DNA from: Streptomyces sp. H39-S7
Lineage (GTDB): Bacteria; Actinomycetota; Actinomycetes; Streptomycetales; Streptomycetaceae
Direction of reading: 5' to 3'
Length of the DNA stretch: 64,000 nucleotides
Assembly: GCF_027158205.1 (NCBI RefSeq)
Contig: NZ_JAPVLU010000009.1
Span: forward strand, 1-64,000
The position numbers were made by a program, and so were the translations under genes. A model generated the notes under the pieces. It was not told the origin of the DNA. It worked only from the letters and a program-made list of their open reading frames with translations, and searched no databases. Of the stretch, positions 43,616-52,330 are shown in pieces. Position 1 is the first letter of the stretch, and the number at the start of each line of letters is the position of its first letter.

Positions 43616-44809
43616 TCAGACGAACGCTCCGATGCCCGTCACCGCCCGCCCGGTGACCAGGGTGTTGATCTCCCGCGTGCCCTCATAGGAATAGAGCGCC
43701 TCGGCGTCGGCGACGAACCGCCCGATGCCGTAGTCCAGGACGATGCCGTTGCCGGCCAGCAGTTCGCGGCCCCAGCCGACGGTCTCCCGCATGCGGCTGG
43801 TGCAGTACGCCTTGGCCAGGGCGGAGTGCTCGTCGCGGAACGTGCCCGCGTCCTCCAGCTGCGCCAGCCGTACGACCATGCCCAGACAGGCGGTGGCGTT
43901 CCCGAGCATCCGCACCAGCAGGTCCTGGACCAGCTGGAATCGGGCGATCGGGCCTCCGAACTGTTCGCGTTCGAGGCTGTAGTCCAGCGCGATCCGGTAG
44001 GCCCCGAGCATGACCCCGACCGCTTCCCAGGCGACGCCGCTGCGGGTGTGGCGCAGCACGTCCGCCGTGTCGCGGAAACCGTTCGCGTTCTGCAGGCGGT
44101 CGGCTTCGGGGACGCGGCAGTCCTTCAGGACGATGTCGGCGTTCTCCACGGTCCGCAGCGCGATCTTGTTCTCGATCGGGGTGGCGGTGAAACCGGGCGC
44201 CGAACCGCTGACCACGAATCCCAGGACGTGTCCGCTGTCCTCGTCCTTGGCCCACACGACGATCAGGTCGGCGAAGGTGGCGTTGCCCGTCCAGCGCTTC
44301 GCCCCGTTCAGGACCCAGGTGTCGCCCTCGCGCCGGGCGGTGGTCCGCAGACCCGCCGCGACGTCGGAGCCGCCTTGTGGTTCGGTGAGGGCGAAGGCGC
44401 CGATCTGCTCCATGCGGCCCATCGACGGCAGCCAGCGACGGCGCTGCTCGGGCGAACCGCAGCGGGCGATGCTGCCCATGGCGAGACCGGAGTGCACGCC
44501 GTAGAAGGTGGCCATGGACGCGTCGACGCGGGCCATCTCCAGGGCGATGAAACCGGTCAGCAGGCTGGTGACGGGGGTGCCGCGGCACTCCTCGTACGGC
44601 AGGCCGGCGATGTCGAGCTCGGCGTAGCGCGGGATGAGGTGGTGGGGGAAGGCGGCCCGGCCCCACCAGTCGTTGGCGTGGGGCGCCACTTCCTTCTGCA
44701 GGAACGTCCGGACCCGCTGCAGGATCTCCGCCTCCTCGGCGGGCAGCAGGTCTTCGAACCGGTAGAGATCCTCGTCCAGCGTGCCGTCGCTCATGTCCTT
44801 CGTCCCCAT
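43616..44809 (-). CDS. Acyl-CoA dehydrogenase (glutaryl-CoA-dehydrogenase-like)
   Basis: 397 residues (392 from ATG 44794). FAD/acyl-CoA motifs are FALTEPQGGSDVAAGLRTTARREGDTWVLNGAKRWTGN and the C-terminal AEALYSYEGTREINTLVTGRAVTG, where the Glu in YEGTREIN is the catalytic base of the glutaryl-CoA-type group. REQFGGPIARFQLVQ is also typical. It should oxidise a short-chain acyl-CoA. No electron-transfer partner is adjacent. Confidence 0.85.
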   Translation of the reverse strand: MGTKDMSDGTLDEDLYRFEDLLPAEEAEILQRVRTFLQKEVAPHANDWWGRAAFPHHLIPRYAELDIAGLPYEECRGTPVTSLLTGFIALEMARVDASMATFYGVHSGLAMGSIARCGSPEQRRRWLPSMGRMEQIGAFALTEPQGGSDVAAGLRTTARREGDTWVLNGAKRWTGNATFADLIVVWAKDEDSGHVLGFVVSGSAPGFTATPIENKIALRTVENADIVLKDCRVPEADRLQNANGFRDTADVLRHTRSGVAWEAVGVMLGAYRIALDYSLEREQFGGPIARFQLVQDLLVRMLGNATACLGMVVRLAQLEDAGTFRDEHSALAKAYCTSRMRETVGWGRELLAGNGIVLDYGIGRFVADAEALYSYEGTREINTLVTGRAVTGIGAFV

Positions 44810-44892
44810 TCGTTCCGGGGTGGCGGATGATCCACCACGGCTTGCCCCTACCCGGCCGCCGTCCGCCGATACCTCCTGTCACCAGGACGGAC

Positions 44893-45055
44893 CCCCGAGC
44901 CGGGCGTCGCGGGGAGTGGCAGACCCGCACCGTGACCAGCACCTAACTGCGCTCCACCGAGACGGAGTTCCAGCTGCACGCCACGCTCGGCGCGTACGAG
45001 GGATCGGAGCGGGTCTTCGCCCGCAACCGGACGCAGACCTTCCCGACCCGGTGCT
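44893..45055 (+). pseudogene. Remnant of an S15/CocE-type hydrolase C-terminus
   Basis: One forward frame reads GEWQTRTVTST, a TAA stop at 44944-44946, then LRSTETEFQLHATLGAYEGSERVFARN before losing homology near 45050. The TxFxLHATLxAYEG block is characteristic of the C-terminal jelly-roll domain of CocE/S15 peptidase-like hydrolases. The in-frame stop, missing start and sudden end mark a decayed gene. Confidence 0.5.
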
Positions 45056-45096
45056 CAGGGACGGCGCTCAGGCCCGGTGCTCAGGGGCGGCGCCAC

Positions 45097-46182
45097 TCAC
45101 CGCAGGACGGCCGCCAGCAGGTCGGTGCCCAGTGCTGTCAGGTCGGGCAGGTTGAGGGTGTAGCGGACGTAGCGACCGTCCCGTCGGGCCGTGAGCAGGC
45201 CCGCGCGGCGCAGGACGGCGAGGTGGCGGGAGACCTCCGGAGGTGAGAGTTCCCAGGCGTGGGCCAGCTCACCGGTGGTGTGCGGGCCACGGGCCAGGGT
45301 GCGCAGCAGCCGCAGCCGCACCGGGTGCGCGAGCGCCTCCAACCGCAGGGTGACCGTTTCGAGCGGCACCGGCTCCGACGGACCCGGCTCGGCCACGGGG
45401 TACTGCACCACCGGCTGCCAGCCCGGCGCGTGGACCGCCACCAGGTGCGGGCGGCCGAAGACGCTGGGGATGAAGGTGACCCCGCTGTCGCGGGCCGCGG
45501 TCGCCTTGTCCTGCAGCTTGTCGACAATGATGCAGTCGCCGTCCGGTGCCAGGGTGACCGCGCCGGAGACCGATGCGAGCGCCGCCCCGATGCCCTGCCG
45601 TTGCAGCAGGCCGTTCTTCAGGCGCAGGTCGGTGGCGAGCTGCACGGCCACGCCCGCCCAGGCGGAGTCGAAGAACGCCTCGGCACACTGTTCGAGGGTG
45701 TGGCGCACCCGCGCCCGCACGGCCGACGGGTCCGCGAGCAGCCGTTCCGCGAACGCCTCCTGCAGCGCGCCCCGGGCCTGGGCCAGGTCCAGGGCCCGCT
45801 CGCGCGCGGTCGCGTCGGTGAGCGGCGACGGCGCGCCGAAGTGGATCCGGTTGCTGCCGCACGTGGTGACGAGTGCGGCGGTCACATACGTCGCGTCGTC
45901 GATCCGGTCCACGTCGTCCAACTCCTCGGCCAGCGTCGGCCGAGGCCGGGCGGGAATCAGGAAGTCGGCTTGCGAGGAGCGCCACAGGAACTCCGCCTCC
46001 CGCAACCGCTCGGCCAGCTCCGGCCGCAGCCCGGCCCAGACCTCCGCGGCCCAGCCGGCGAGCTGCGGATGATGCCCGGGTTCGGCCAGCACGTGCAGCA
46101 TCGCGGTCAGCTCGGCCAGCGGGGAGGCGGCGAATCGCAGTCGCTCGGACAGCAGGCCGCTGATGTCGATCCTCAACGTCAC
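45097..46182 (-). CDS. ArsR-type regulator with DUF5937-like N-terminal domain
   Basis: 361 residues from GTG 46182. The N-terminal 270 residues begin MTLRIDISGLLSERLRFAASPLAELTAMLHVL, a pattern I associate with DUF5937. The C-terminal 90 residues are an ArsR winged HTH (LEALAHPVRLRLLRTLARGPHTTGELAHAWELSPPEVSRHLAVLRRAGLL). It is divergent from an MFS transporter across a perfect 12-bp inverted repeat and likely represses it. Ligand unknown. Confidence 0.82.
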   Translation of the reverse strand: MTLRIDISGLLSERLRFAASPLAELTAMLHVLAEPGHHPQLAGWAAEVWAGLRPELAERLREAEFLWRSSQADFLIPARPRPTLAEELDDVDRIDDATYVTAALVTTCGSNRIHFGAPSPLTDATARERALDLAQARGALQEAFAERLLADPSAVRARVRHTLEQCAEAFFDSAWAGVAVQLATDLRLKNGLLQRQGIGAALASVSGAVTLAPDGDCIIVDKLQDKATAARDSGVTFIPSVFGRPHLVAVHAPGWQPVVQYPVAEPGPSEPVPLETVTLRLEALAHPVRLRLLRTLARGPHTTGELAHAWELSPPEVSRHLAVLRRAGLLTARRDGRYVRYTLNLPDLTALGTDLLAAVLR

Positions 46183-46218
46183 GCCCTCATCATCACCGAT
46201 CGGACGGCCGGCGCCGCC

Positions 46219-46245
46219 GTCGGTTGACGGACACCGTCAACCGAC
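46219..46245. promoter_or_regulatory. Perfect 12-bp inverted repeat operator
   Basis: GTCGGTTGACGG-ACA-CCGTCAACCGAC lies in the middle of the 99-bp gap between the ArsR-type and MFS genes. It contains TTGACG, which could be a -35 element on either strand, so a bound regulator would block both genes. Confidence 0.7.
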
Positions 46246-46281
46246 GCAACCGGCCCGGCGTCCGAACGCACCGTTGACGCC

Positions 46282-47475
46282 ATGACAACCACCACCAAGA
46301 TCCAGCCCCGCGCCCTCGTCCGGGCTTCGGGAGGCCCCCGCTATGCCGTCGCGCTGACCGTGGACGCGCTCGGCACCGGCCTGCTGCGACCCTTCCTGCT
46401 GCTCTACGGGGTGACGGTGCTGAGGCTGTCCGCACCGGCCACCGGCATCGCCATGACGGTCGGCATCGTCGTGGGTCTGGTGTGCATGCCCGCGGTGGGC
46501 CGGTGGCTGGACCGCGGCGCACGCAGCTCGGTCGTGGCAGCGTCGATGCTGATTCGGGTGCTGGGCGTGGCGCTGCTGCTGGCCACCCCGGCGGGGCACA
46601 TCTGGCTGTTCGCGACCGCGGCGCTCTTCCTGGGCATCGGCAACCAGGCCTGGCCGGCCGCCCACGCGGCTCTCGTGGCCACGGTCACCCACGGCCGGGA
46701 ACGCGACACCGCTCTCGCGGCCGGCCGCGCCCTGCGCAACGCCGGCCTCGGCGTGGGCGCACTCCTCGCCACCGCGTGCCTGGCGGGCGGCACCACCGCG
46801 CTGCAGGCGCTGGCAGCCGTCACCGGTCTCGCCTATCTGACAGCGGCGGCCCTGGCGTGGTCGGTCCACCTCCGCGCGCATCCGGGCGCCACCGCGGCCA
46901 AGGGCGGGGACGACGGGCCGGCACCCCGGATGCGCGCACTGCTGGGCGCCAACGTGATCTACGCCTTCTGCCTCAACGTCCCCGAAATCGCCCTTCCCCT
47001 GGTCCTGGTGACGCAGTTGCACGCGTCCCCGGTGTGGTCGGCGGCCATCTTCGTGGCCAACACGGTGCTGGTGGTCACCCTGCAGGTTCCGGTCACCGTG
47101 CTGATGTCCCGATACTCCCGGCGGACCGTTCTGGCCCTCGCCGGCGTGGTGCTCGCCGCGTCCTACCTCGGCTTTCTGGTGGCCACCTCACTGGGACACG
47201 GCTGGGGCGCCCCGGCGGTCGCCACGGTGTCCGTGGTCTGCACTCTCGGCGAGATCGTCTATGCCGGCAGCGCCACGGCGCTTGCCACCGCCCTCGCCCC
47301 GGCTCACGTCCTGGGACGTACCCTCGCCCGCTTCGAGCTCTCCACGGGCTTCGGCCTCGCGGTCTCCCCTGCGGTCATCACCGCTCTCGCACCCCACGGC
47401 TCGACCGCCCTCTGGGGCAGCCTGGCCGCCGCGACGCTCCTGTCAGCCGGCGCCGTTGCCACCGAGAAGGATTGA
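46282..47475 (+). CDS. MFS transporter
   Basis: 397 residues, about 12 TM helices. The N-terminal part (GLVCMPAVGRWLDRGARSSVVAASMLIRVLG) has a motif-A-like loop. The C-terminal half (ALLGANVIYAFCLNVPEIALPLVLVTQL) completes the second bundle. It is probably a drug or metabolite exporter controlled by the divergent ArsR-type regulator. Clearly different in sequence from the MFS protein at 36255. Confidence 0.82.
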   Translation: MTTTTKIQPRALVRASGGPRYAVALTVDALGTGLLRPFLLLYGVTVLRLSAPATGIAMTVGIVVGLVCMPAVGRWLDRGARSSVVAASMLIRVLGVALLLATPAGHIWLFATAALFLGIGNQAWPAAHAALVATVTHGRERDTALAAGRALRNAGLGVGALLATACLAGGTTALQALAAVTGLAYLTAAALAWSVHLRAHPGATAAKGGDDGPAPRMRALLGANVIYAFCLNVPEIALPLVLVTQLHASPVWSAAIFVANTVLVVTLQVPVTVLMSRYSRRTVLALAGVVLAASYLGFLVATSLGHGWGAPAVATVSVVCTLGEIVYAGSATALATALAPAHVLGRTLARFELSTGFGLAVSPAVITALAPHGSTALWGSLAAATLLSAGAVATEKD

Positions 47476-47614
47476 AGAGCGCCGGTGACGTTCCGGTCAG
47501 CGGCTCGCCATGTGGGGGAGGCCGCCACTCCTTGCCGAGTAGTGGCGGGACCGGCCGCTTCACACGCGTCCGCCGAGCGGGGACCCGCCCCCGCGGGTGG
47601 CTTCAAGCGGGTTG

Positions 47615-47761
47615 TCACTGCGAGTCGAAGCCCGTCGCCCGCGAGACCTTCTCCCACGCGGTGAGCTCGGCCCGCACGGCGTCCATGTGTCCGGTCAGCG
47701 CGTCGACCGCGTCGCCGCCGAGCGCGAGGCGCAGCGGGGTGTCGTCGGCGTCCAGCGCCAC
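47615..47761 (-). pseudogene. C-terminal remnant of a short-chain dehydrogenase
   Basis: The frame VALDADDTPLRLALGGDAVD, continuing ALTGHMDAVRAELTAWEKVSRATGFDSQ, matches the final 50 residues of classical SDRs of actinomycetes. No Rossmann motif or start precedes it. It is a truncated gene. The rest of the 47476-47877 gap shows nothing else. Confidence 0.55.
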
Positions 47762-47877
47762 CAGGACGACGAACGTCCCCTGGTACTCGCCTACCTCGCC
47801 GCCGCCCACGAAGTGGGGCGGCCATGTCCTGATCGAGGGCCGACACGGCCGGGCACGTGGCCCACTCCCGGTGGTTC

Positions 47878-48507
47878 TCAGTTGCCGAACCAGACGACGA
47901 GCCGAACGCTGTCATCCCCGTGCAGCAAGGCAAGCGCCTCCATGACGGTCCAGACCGGTTTCCAGTCACCGGGCTCCAAGACGGCATCCCGGCGGCGGAT
48001 CGTCTCGGACTTGTACAAGGTGTCGCCGACGAGCCATTCGCTCCCTTCGGGCCACTCCTGGGCTTGACCTGGTTCTTGTTCGGGAAGGCCGATCGCCTGA
48101 GCGACCTGTGGGCTCCAAGTCCTCTTGCCCGTCAAGATCCACCCGTCTGCGGTCCGACGGTACTGATGGAGTCGACTGTCGGCCCTCTCAGCAGGCTCGT
48201 TCCAGTCGACTGCCTTGAGCTCGGCCCAGGTGATCCAGGTGGTGCCGTATGCCTGGTCCTGCCATGGGGCCAGCCGGTCGAGTTCAGCACGGACCGTTTC
48301 GGACGCATCGACCGGAAGACCACGGTCTGCCGCCAACGGGCGGAAGTTGGCGTAGTTGCGGACTCCGAAGAGGCAGCCGAAGGCATCGTAGTCCCTGTTG
48401 ACATTGAGGAATATCAGGTCGATAGCGGCTCGCCAGACCGACTCCTCGCCTTCCTCGTGAAGGTGCCACGCACGGCACTCGACAAAGCCACTCATATCCG
48501 TTCCCAT
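47878..48507 (-). CDS. Conserved hypothetical, phage-type small protein family
   Basis: 209 residues from ATG 48507 (ATG 48495 possible). The run NRDYDAFGCLFGVRNYANF, then RGLPVDAS and TTWITWAELKAVDW, recalls small phage-encoded hypothetical proteins with RxYxxFxxLxxVRN...RGLPxDxS...SWxxxxELxxxDW; this is from memory. Function unknown. It is divergent from a broken SUKH gene, which suggests a phage- or conflict-derived remnant. Confidence 0.6.
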   Translation of the reverse strand: MGTDMSGFVECRAWHLHEEGEESVWRAAIDLIFLNVNRDYDAFGCLFGVRNYANFRPLAADRGLPVDASETVRAELDRLAPWQDQAYGTTWITWAELKAVDWNEPAERADSRLHQYRRTADGWILTGKRTWSPQVAQAIGLPEQEPGQAQEWPEGSEWLVGDTLYKSETIRRRDAVLEPGDWKPVWTVMEALALLHGDDSVRLVVWFGN

Positions 48508-48611
48508 GACAACGAGTCTGCAGGTGCCGTCAATCGGATTGCGATCATGGCTTTGGGAGCACCGTCCTCGGGACGTGCTGTTTCGAGCCGCACTCACCTC
48601 GGATTCAGCGT

Positions 48612-49030
48612 GTGGTGTGCGCGGGGGCGCTCTGGCTGCTGGAACCGGGCTGCCGGATGCGGTGTACGACCTGGTCGCCCAAACCGCGGAGCGCGAGGAG
48701 ATCCTCGCCGAACTCTGGGAATCGGGCGAAGAGAAGCCATCGGTGCTCCACGAGGACGACGTCAAGCTGGTGCCCTGGGCGTTCGTGGAAGGTGCGGGGC
48801 ACTTCCTGTACTGGGTGGTCCGGCCCGATGTCGCGCCGGAGGAATGGACCGTCATCCTCAACGAGGGGCGCGGCCCCCTCTGGGAGGCCTACCCGACGTC
48901 GTGCAGCCGGTTCATCCTGGACGTGGTGGCCGGCACATCGACGTCGTTCTACTTCACCCACCTCGACGACATCGTCGATCCGGACGACAGGACTCGCTTC
49001 CTCCCCAACTCCCAGGTCCTCATCCGGTAG
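48612..49030 (+). pseudogene. Frameshifted SUKH (SMI1/KNR4) remnant
   Basis: The C-terminal part in one frame reads VYDLVAQTAEREEILAELWE, then FVEGAGHFLYWVVRPDVAPEEWTVILNEGRGPLWEAYPTSCSRFIL, a SUKH ending. The expected upstream segment ALWLLEPG is in a different frame at 48627-48650, so an indel near 48645-48660 has shifted the frame. The N-terminal LPxxY region is missing. An intact frame from 48506 exists but its first 50 residues look non-native. Confidence 0.5.
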
Positions 49031-49107
49031 GGGCAGGCAGGGGTGAGTCCGGCAGTCGCCCTGCCGCCGGCCCCTGCCTGCCGCGGCGACCTGCGAGGAT
49101 CGCTTCC

Positions 49108-49842
49108 ATGTTGCAGGTATGTCTGAACGGTGCCCGAGACCGCGCCGAATGCGCTCACCTTCCGGTCACTCCGCGCGAGCTGGCAGCCGCGGCCAGGGCT
49201 GCTGTCGCCGCGGGGGCTCGGAACATCCATCTCCATCCCAAGGACCGGCACGGTGAGGACACCCTGGAGGCTGCGGCGGTGGCCGCGGCGGTCACAGCCG
49301 TCCGGGCCGCCGTCCCTGGCATTGCCGTCGGCGTCACCACGGGGGCCTGGACCACGCCCGATCCCGACGAACGCGCCGCCCAGGTCCGCTCGTGGACCGT
49401 GCTCCCCGATCACGCCTCCGTGAACTGGCACGAGGACGGGGCCGCCACCGTGGCCACCGCGCTGCTGGATCGCGGTATCGGCATCGAAGCGGGCATCTAC
49501 TCCGGCACTCCCGCGGCACAGCGCTTCCTCGCGTGGCCCCACGCCCACCGTGTGGTGCGCGTCCTCGCGGAAGTCACCGACACCGTCCCTCGGACCGCGC
49601 CCGACTCCGCCCTCGGGCTTTTGGACGAGCTTCGCACCGCCCCAGCACCGCCCATCCTCCTGCACGGAACGGATGCCGCCGCCTGGCCCGTCCTGCACCT
49701 GGCCGCCTCGCTCGGCCTGGACATGCGCATCGGCCTCGAGGACGTGCTCCACCTCCCGGACGGCACCCCCGCCGCCGGCAACACCGACCTCGTCCTCGCC
49801 GCACACCACTTGATCCAGGAGCCATTCACGCCACTCGCATGA
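49108..49842 (+). CDS. BKACE-family (3-keto-5-aminohexanoate cleavage-type) enzyme
   Basis: 244 residues. MLQVCLNGARDRAECAHLPVTPRELAAAARAAVAAGARNIHLHPKD is the opening of beta-keto-acid cleavage enzymes (DUF849), where the HLHPKD His residues bind zinc. SVNWHEDGA and IEAGIYSGTPAAQRFL continue the TIM barrel. These enzymes cleave beta-keto acids with acetyl-CoA. The protein is a little shorter than typical members. Stop is 4 bp from the convergent HTH gene. Confidence 0.8.
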   Translation: MLQVCLNGARDRAECAHLPVTPRELAAAARAAVAAGARNIHLHPKDRHGEDTLEAAAVAAAVTAVRAAVPGIAVGVTTGAWTTPDPDERAAQVRSWTVLPDHASVNWHEDGAATVATALLDRGIGIEAGIYSGTPAAQRFLAWPHAHRVVRVLAEVTDTVPRTAPDSALGLLDELRTAPAPPILLHGTDAAAWPVLHLAASLGLDMRIGLEDVLHLPDGTPAAGNTDLVLAAHHLIQEPFTPLA

Positions 49843-49846
49843 GCCC

Positions 49847-50590
49847 TCACGGCCCTGCCCCGTCCGTGCCGCCCGGGGTTGTCGGGCCCTGTGTGTGGAG
49901 GACTTCGCGGGCCTGCTCGGCGGCGCGGGTGATGCTCTCACTGACGAAGTCGAGGAAGCGGGCGATGTTCTCCAGGCGGGCGGCCGCAGGAGTGTCGCGG
50001 CCGAGGACGCCGACGCCCTGTCGTGCGGTGTCGATGATCTGGGCGTTGGACCGGACGCTGGAGATCATCGCCTGGTACCAGACGTCGTCGTCGACGACGT
50101 AGCGCTCACGGCGGCGTTCGTCGCGTTCCCGGCGGATCAGGCCCTGACTGTCGAGGAACGTGATCGCTTTGGAGATGGACGCCGGGCTGACCTGCAGGCG
50201 CTGGACGAGTTCGGCCGCGGTGAGGCAGCCCTCGTCGGTGGTGTAGAGGCAGACCAGGACCCGCGCCATCATCTTGGGCGTGCCCGCCTGCATGAGCACG
50301 GTGGTGAACATGTCCTCGTACGCGCGCACGGCCTCGGCGTCGCGCCCGTGGGGCGGTGGGGGCGCCTGCGGCCCCCGGGGGGCGGTCGGGGGGCGGTGCG
50401 TGCGGCGTTCGGTGGCGCGGTGGGCCAGGTCCGCGCGGTAGGCGGTGGGGCCGCCGTTGCGCATCACCTCGCGCGTGATGGTGGAGGTCGGGCGGTCGAG
50501 GCGTCGGGCGATCTCCGCGTAGGCGAGGTCGTCGGCAAGCCCCAGCGCGATCTGCCGGCGCTCCTGCTGGGTGAGTCTGCCTCCCGGCAT
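49847..50590 (-). CDS. HTH regulator with IS30-type and MarR/GbsR-type DNA-binding segments
   Basis: 247 residues from ATG 50590, with AAGGAG 6 bp upstream. The N-terminal segment LTQQERRQIALGLADDLAYAEIARRLDRPTSTITREVMRNGG is the HTH_38 type found in IS30 transposases. Residues 110-190 are a winged HTH (LTAAELVQRLQVSPASISKAITFLDSQGLIRRERD). Two DNA-binding segments in one protein is notable. It is divergent from a DUF4097 gene with repeated TGCAAC sites between them. Confidence 0.8.
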   Translation of the reverse strand: MPGGRLTQQERRQIALGLADDLAYAEIARRLDRPTSTITREVMRNGGPTAYRADLAHRATERRTHRPPTAPRGPQAPPPPHGRDAEAVRAYEDMFTTVLMQAGTPKMMARVLVCLYTTDEGCLTAAELVQRLQVSPASISKAITFLDSQGLIRRERDERRRERYVVDDDVWYQAMISSVRSNAQIIDTARQGVGVLGRDTPAAARLENIARFLDFVSESITRAAEQAREVLHTQGPTTPGGTDGAGP

Positions 50591-50643
50591 CGCGGTCTCC
50601 TTCGTGCTCCGTGGCGCCCGCAGCATAGCGTTCACTTCCATCT

Positions 50644-50770
50644 CATTGCAACAATTCGGGTCGAGCTCGTTGCATTGACGTCCAGAGCCATTGCAACAAT
50701 TGCGCAGCTACTACCTGCAGTTATGGATTCCCGGCGCACTGAAATCGTTGTCAGATCAGTGAATGCAACG
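50644..50770. promoter_or_regulatory. Four TGCAAC/GTTGCA sites between HTH and DUF4097 genes
   Basis: TGCAAC is found at 50647-50652, 50692-50697 and 50764-50769, and inverted as GTTGCA at 50669-50674. Two copies sit in the identical 13-mer CATTGCAACAATT (50644-50656, 50689-50701), which contains the inverted repeat ATTG-CAA-CAAT. The sites probably bind the divergent HTH protein. Confidence 0.6.
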
Positions 50771-50813
50771 TAGCGTTTCTCTCATCGGAAACAACGAGGT
50801 CGAGGAGACCACC

Positions 50814-51482
50814 ATGCAGAAGTTCGACACCCCCGCGCCGATCTCCGCCGTCCTGGACATCCCTGCGGGACGCATCCGGTTCATCGCCGCCGACCGGGCC
50901 GACACCACGGTCGAGGTCCTGCCCGCGGACCCCTCCGACGGTCGCGACGTGAAGGCGGCGCAGCAGACCGCGGTCGCCTACGGCGACGGCGTCCTGCGGA
51001 TCGAGGCCGCTTCGGCCAAGCGCCGGATCCTCGGCAGCAGCGGATCGATCGAGGTGACCGTCCAACTGCCTGCCGGATCCCGCGTCGAGGCGAAGGCAGC
51101 CAGTGCCGACCTCCGAGGCGTCGGACGGCTGGGCGATGTCACCTTCGACGGCGCGCAGGCCTCGGTCAAGCTCGACGAGGCCGCAAGTGCCCACCTCACC
51201 CTCCTCGCCGGGGACATCGCCGTCGGCCTGCTGGGCGGCTCCGCGGAGATCAGCACCCGCAAAGGCGACCTGCACATCACCGAGGCCGTAGGCGGCACCG
51301 TGGTGCTGCGCACCGAGGCCGGCGCCGTGTCGATCGGTGCGGCCCCCGGCGTATCGGCTTCCTTGGACGCCGGCACCACCTACGGCCGGATCCACAACGC
51401 GCTGAAGAACACCGCAGGCACCCCCGACCTGACCATCCGCGCGACCACCGCGTACGGCGACATCACCGCCCGCAGCCTGTGA
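50814..51482 (+). CDS. DUF4097-family protein
   Basis: 222 residues; GAGGAG 6 bp before ATG 50814. Repetitive right-handed beta-helix-like sequence (VEAKAASADLRGVGRLGDVTFDGAQASVKLDEAASAHLTLLAGDI, ISTRKGDLHITEAVGGTVVLRTEAGAVSIG) is typical of DUF4097 adhesin-like proteins. No signal peptide is seen, so cytoplasmic or exported by another route. Its pairing with a MarR/HTH_38 regulator is common in Streptomyces. Function unknown. Confidence 0.78.
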   Translation: MQKFDTPAPISAVLDIPAGRIRFIAADRADTTVEVLPADPSDGRDVKAAQQTAVAYGDGVLRIEAASAKRRILGSSGSIEVTVQLPAGSRVEAKAASADLRGVGRLGDVTFDGAQASVKLDEAASAHLTLLAGDIAVGLLGGSAEISTRKGDLHITEAVGGTVVLRTEAGAVSIGAAPGVSASLDAGTTYGRIHNALKNTAGTPDLTIRATTAYGDITARSL

Positions 51483-51646
51483 CCCGCAGCCCCGGGGGTC
51501 CCCGACCCCCGGGCAGGTGCCGGTGCCCCACCGCCCGTCACGTACGTGGACAGGTGGCTCCGGAAACTCACGCGACACCAACCGCGCGCGCTTGACAGAA
51601 TCGATCGCCACCCCGCCCGGCCCGGTTTCGGAGGAATGCCACGGCT

Positions 51647-52330
51647 ATGAACTACGAGCTCTTCCCGCCCCGGCTGCCGTGGTCGGCCGTCGACCCCCAC
51701 GTCAACTCCTTCGCGTGGGACGACGAGGAGAGCTCCCGGACCACCGCCTTGATCGCCTCGCTCATGCCGTGTCCAATCACCGACCGGGACGCGAAGCATC
51801 ACTTCACGACCGAGGTCACGGCGCTCCTGGCAGCCCGGTACGGCCGGTGGGCGTGCGGATGGGACTGGGCAGTCGGCGAGGGCGGTGGCGGAGGCGTGGT
51901 CGCCAGCTGGTGCTGCTCCTCCCATTCCGTGGGTGAGCCCGCAGCGACGGCCCGCGCGGTGGTCGCGTCGCTGCTGCAGTGGCGCGACTGGCTGGAGGAG
52001 CTGGCGGAGCAGTTCGCGCGGTTGGCACCGCCCGTGGGAGCGGATGCCGAGGATCGCAGCTGGTACCTGGAACGGGCGGCATGCCGCCTGGTGACGGTGG
52101 TCATCGACCGCACCAACACCGAGTGCGTCTGGTACGGGCTGTGCCACACGGTGCTGACCTGGTTCCTCTCCTTTGCGGGAATGGAGGAGGAAGCGGCGAA
52201 GAAGGCGGTCGGCGCCGCAATCGGTGGACGGTTCAAGAGCTGGGTGGAGCCGTCCCGAGCTCTGGTCGACGCCGTCGGAGAGGACCTCGCCGTCGGACTG
52301 ACCGGAACGCACCCCTACCGTGACTACTGA
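51647..52330 (+). CDS. Hypothetical protein upstream of the Fic gene
   Basis: 227 residues of no family I recognise. It is Trp- and Cys-rich in the middle (YGRWACGWDWAVGEGGGGGVVASWCC), then helical (ATARAVVASLLQWRDWLEELAEQF). No signal peptide or TM helix. GGAGG lies 12 bp upstream of the ATG. Its last 11 bases overlap the original GTG start of the Fic gene, so the two were translationally coupled; a partner or antitoxin role is possible (inference). Confidence 0.6.
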   Translation: MNYELFPPRLPWSAVDPHVNSFAWDDEESSRTTALIASLMPCPITDRDAKHHFTTEVTALLAARYGRWACGWDWAVGEGGGGGVVASWCCSSHSVGEPAATARAVVASLLQWRDWLEELAEQFARLAPPVGADAEDRSWYLERAACRLVTVVIDRTNTECVWYGLCHTVLTWFLSFAGMEEEAAKKAVGAAIGGRFKSWVEPSRALVDAVGEDLAVGLTGTHPYRDY

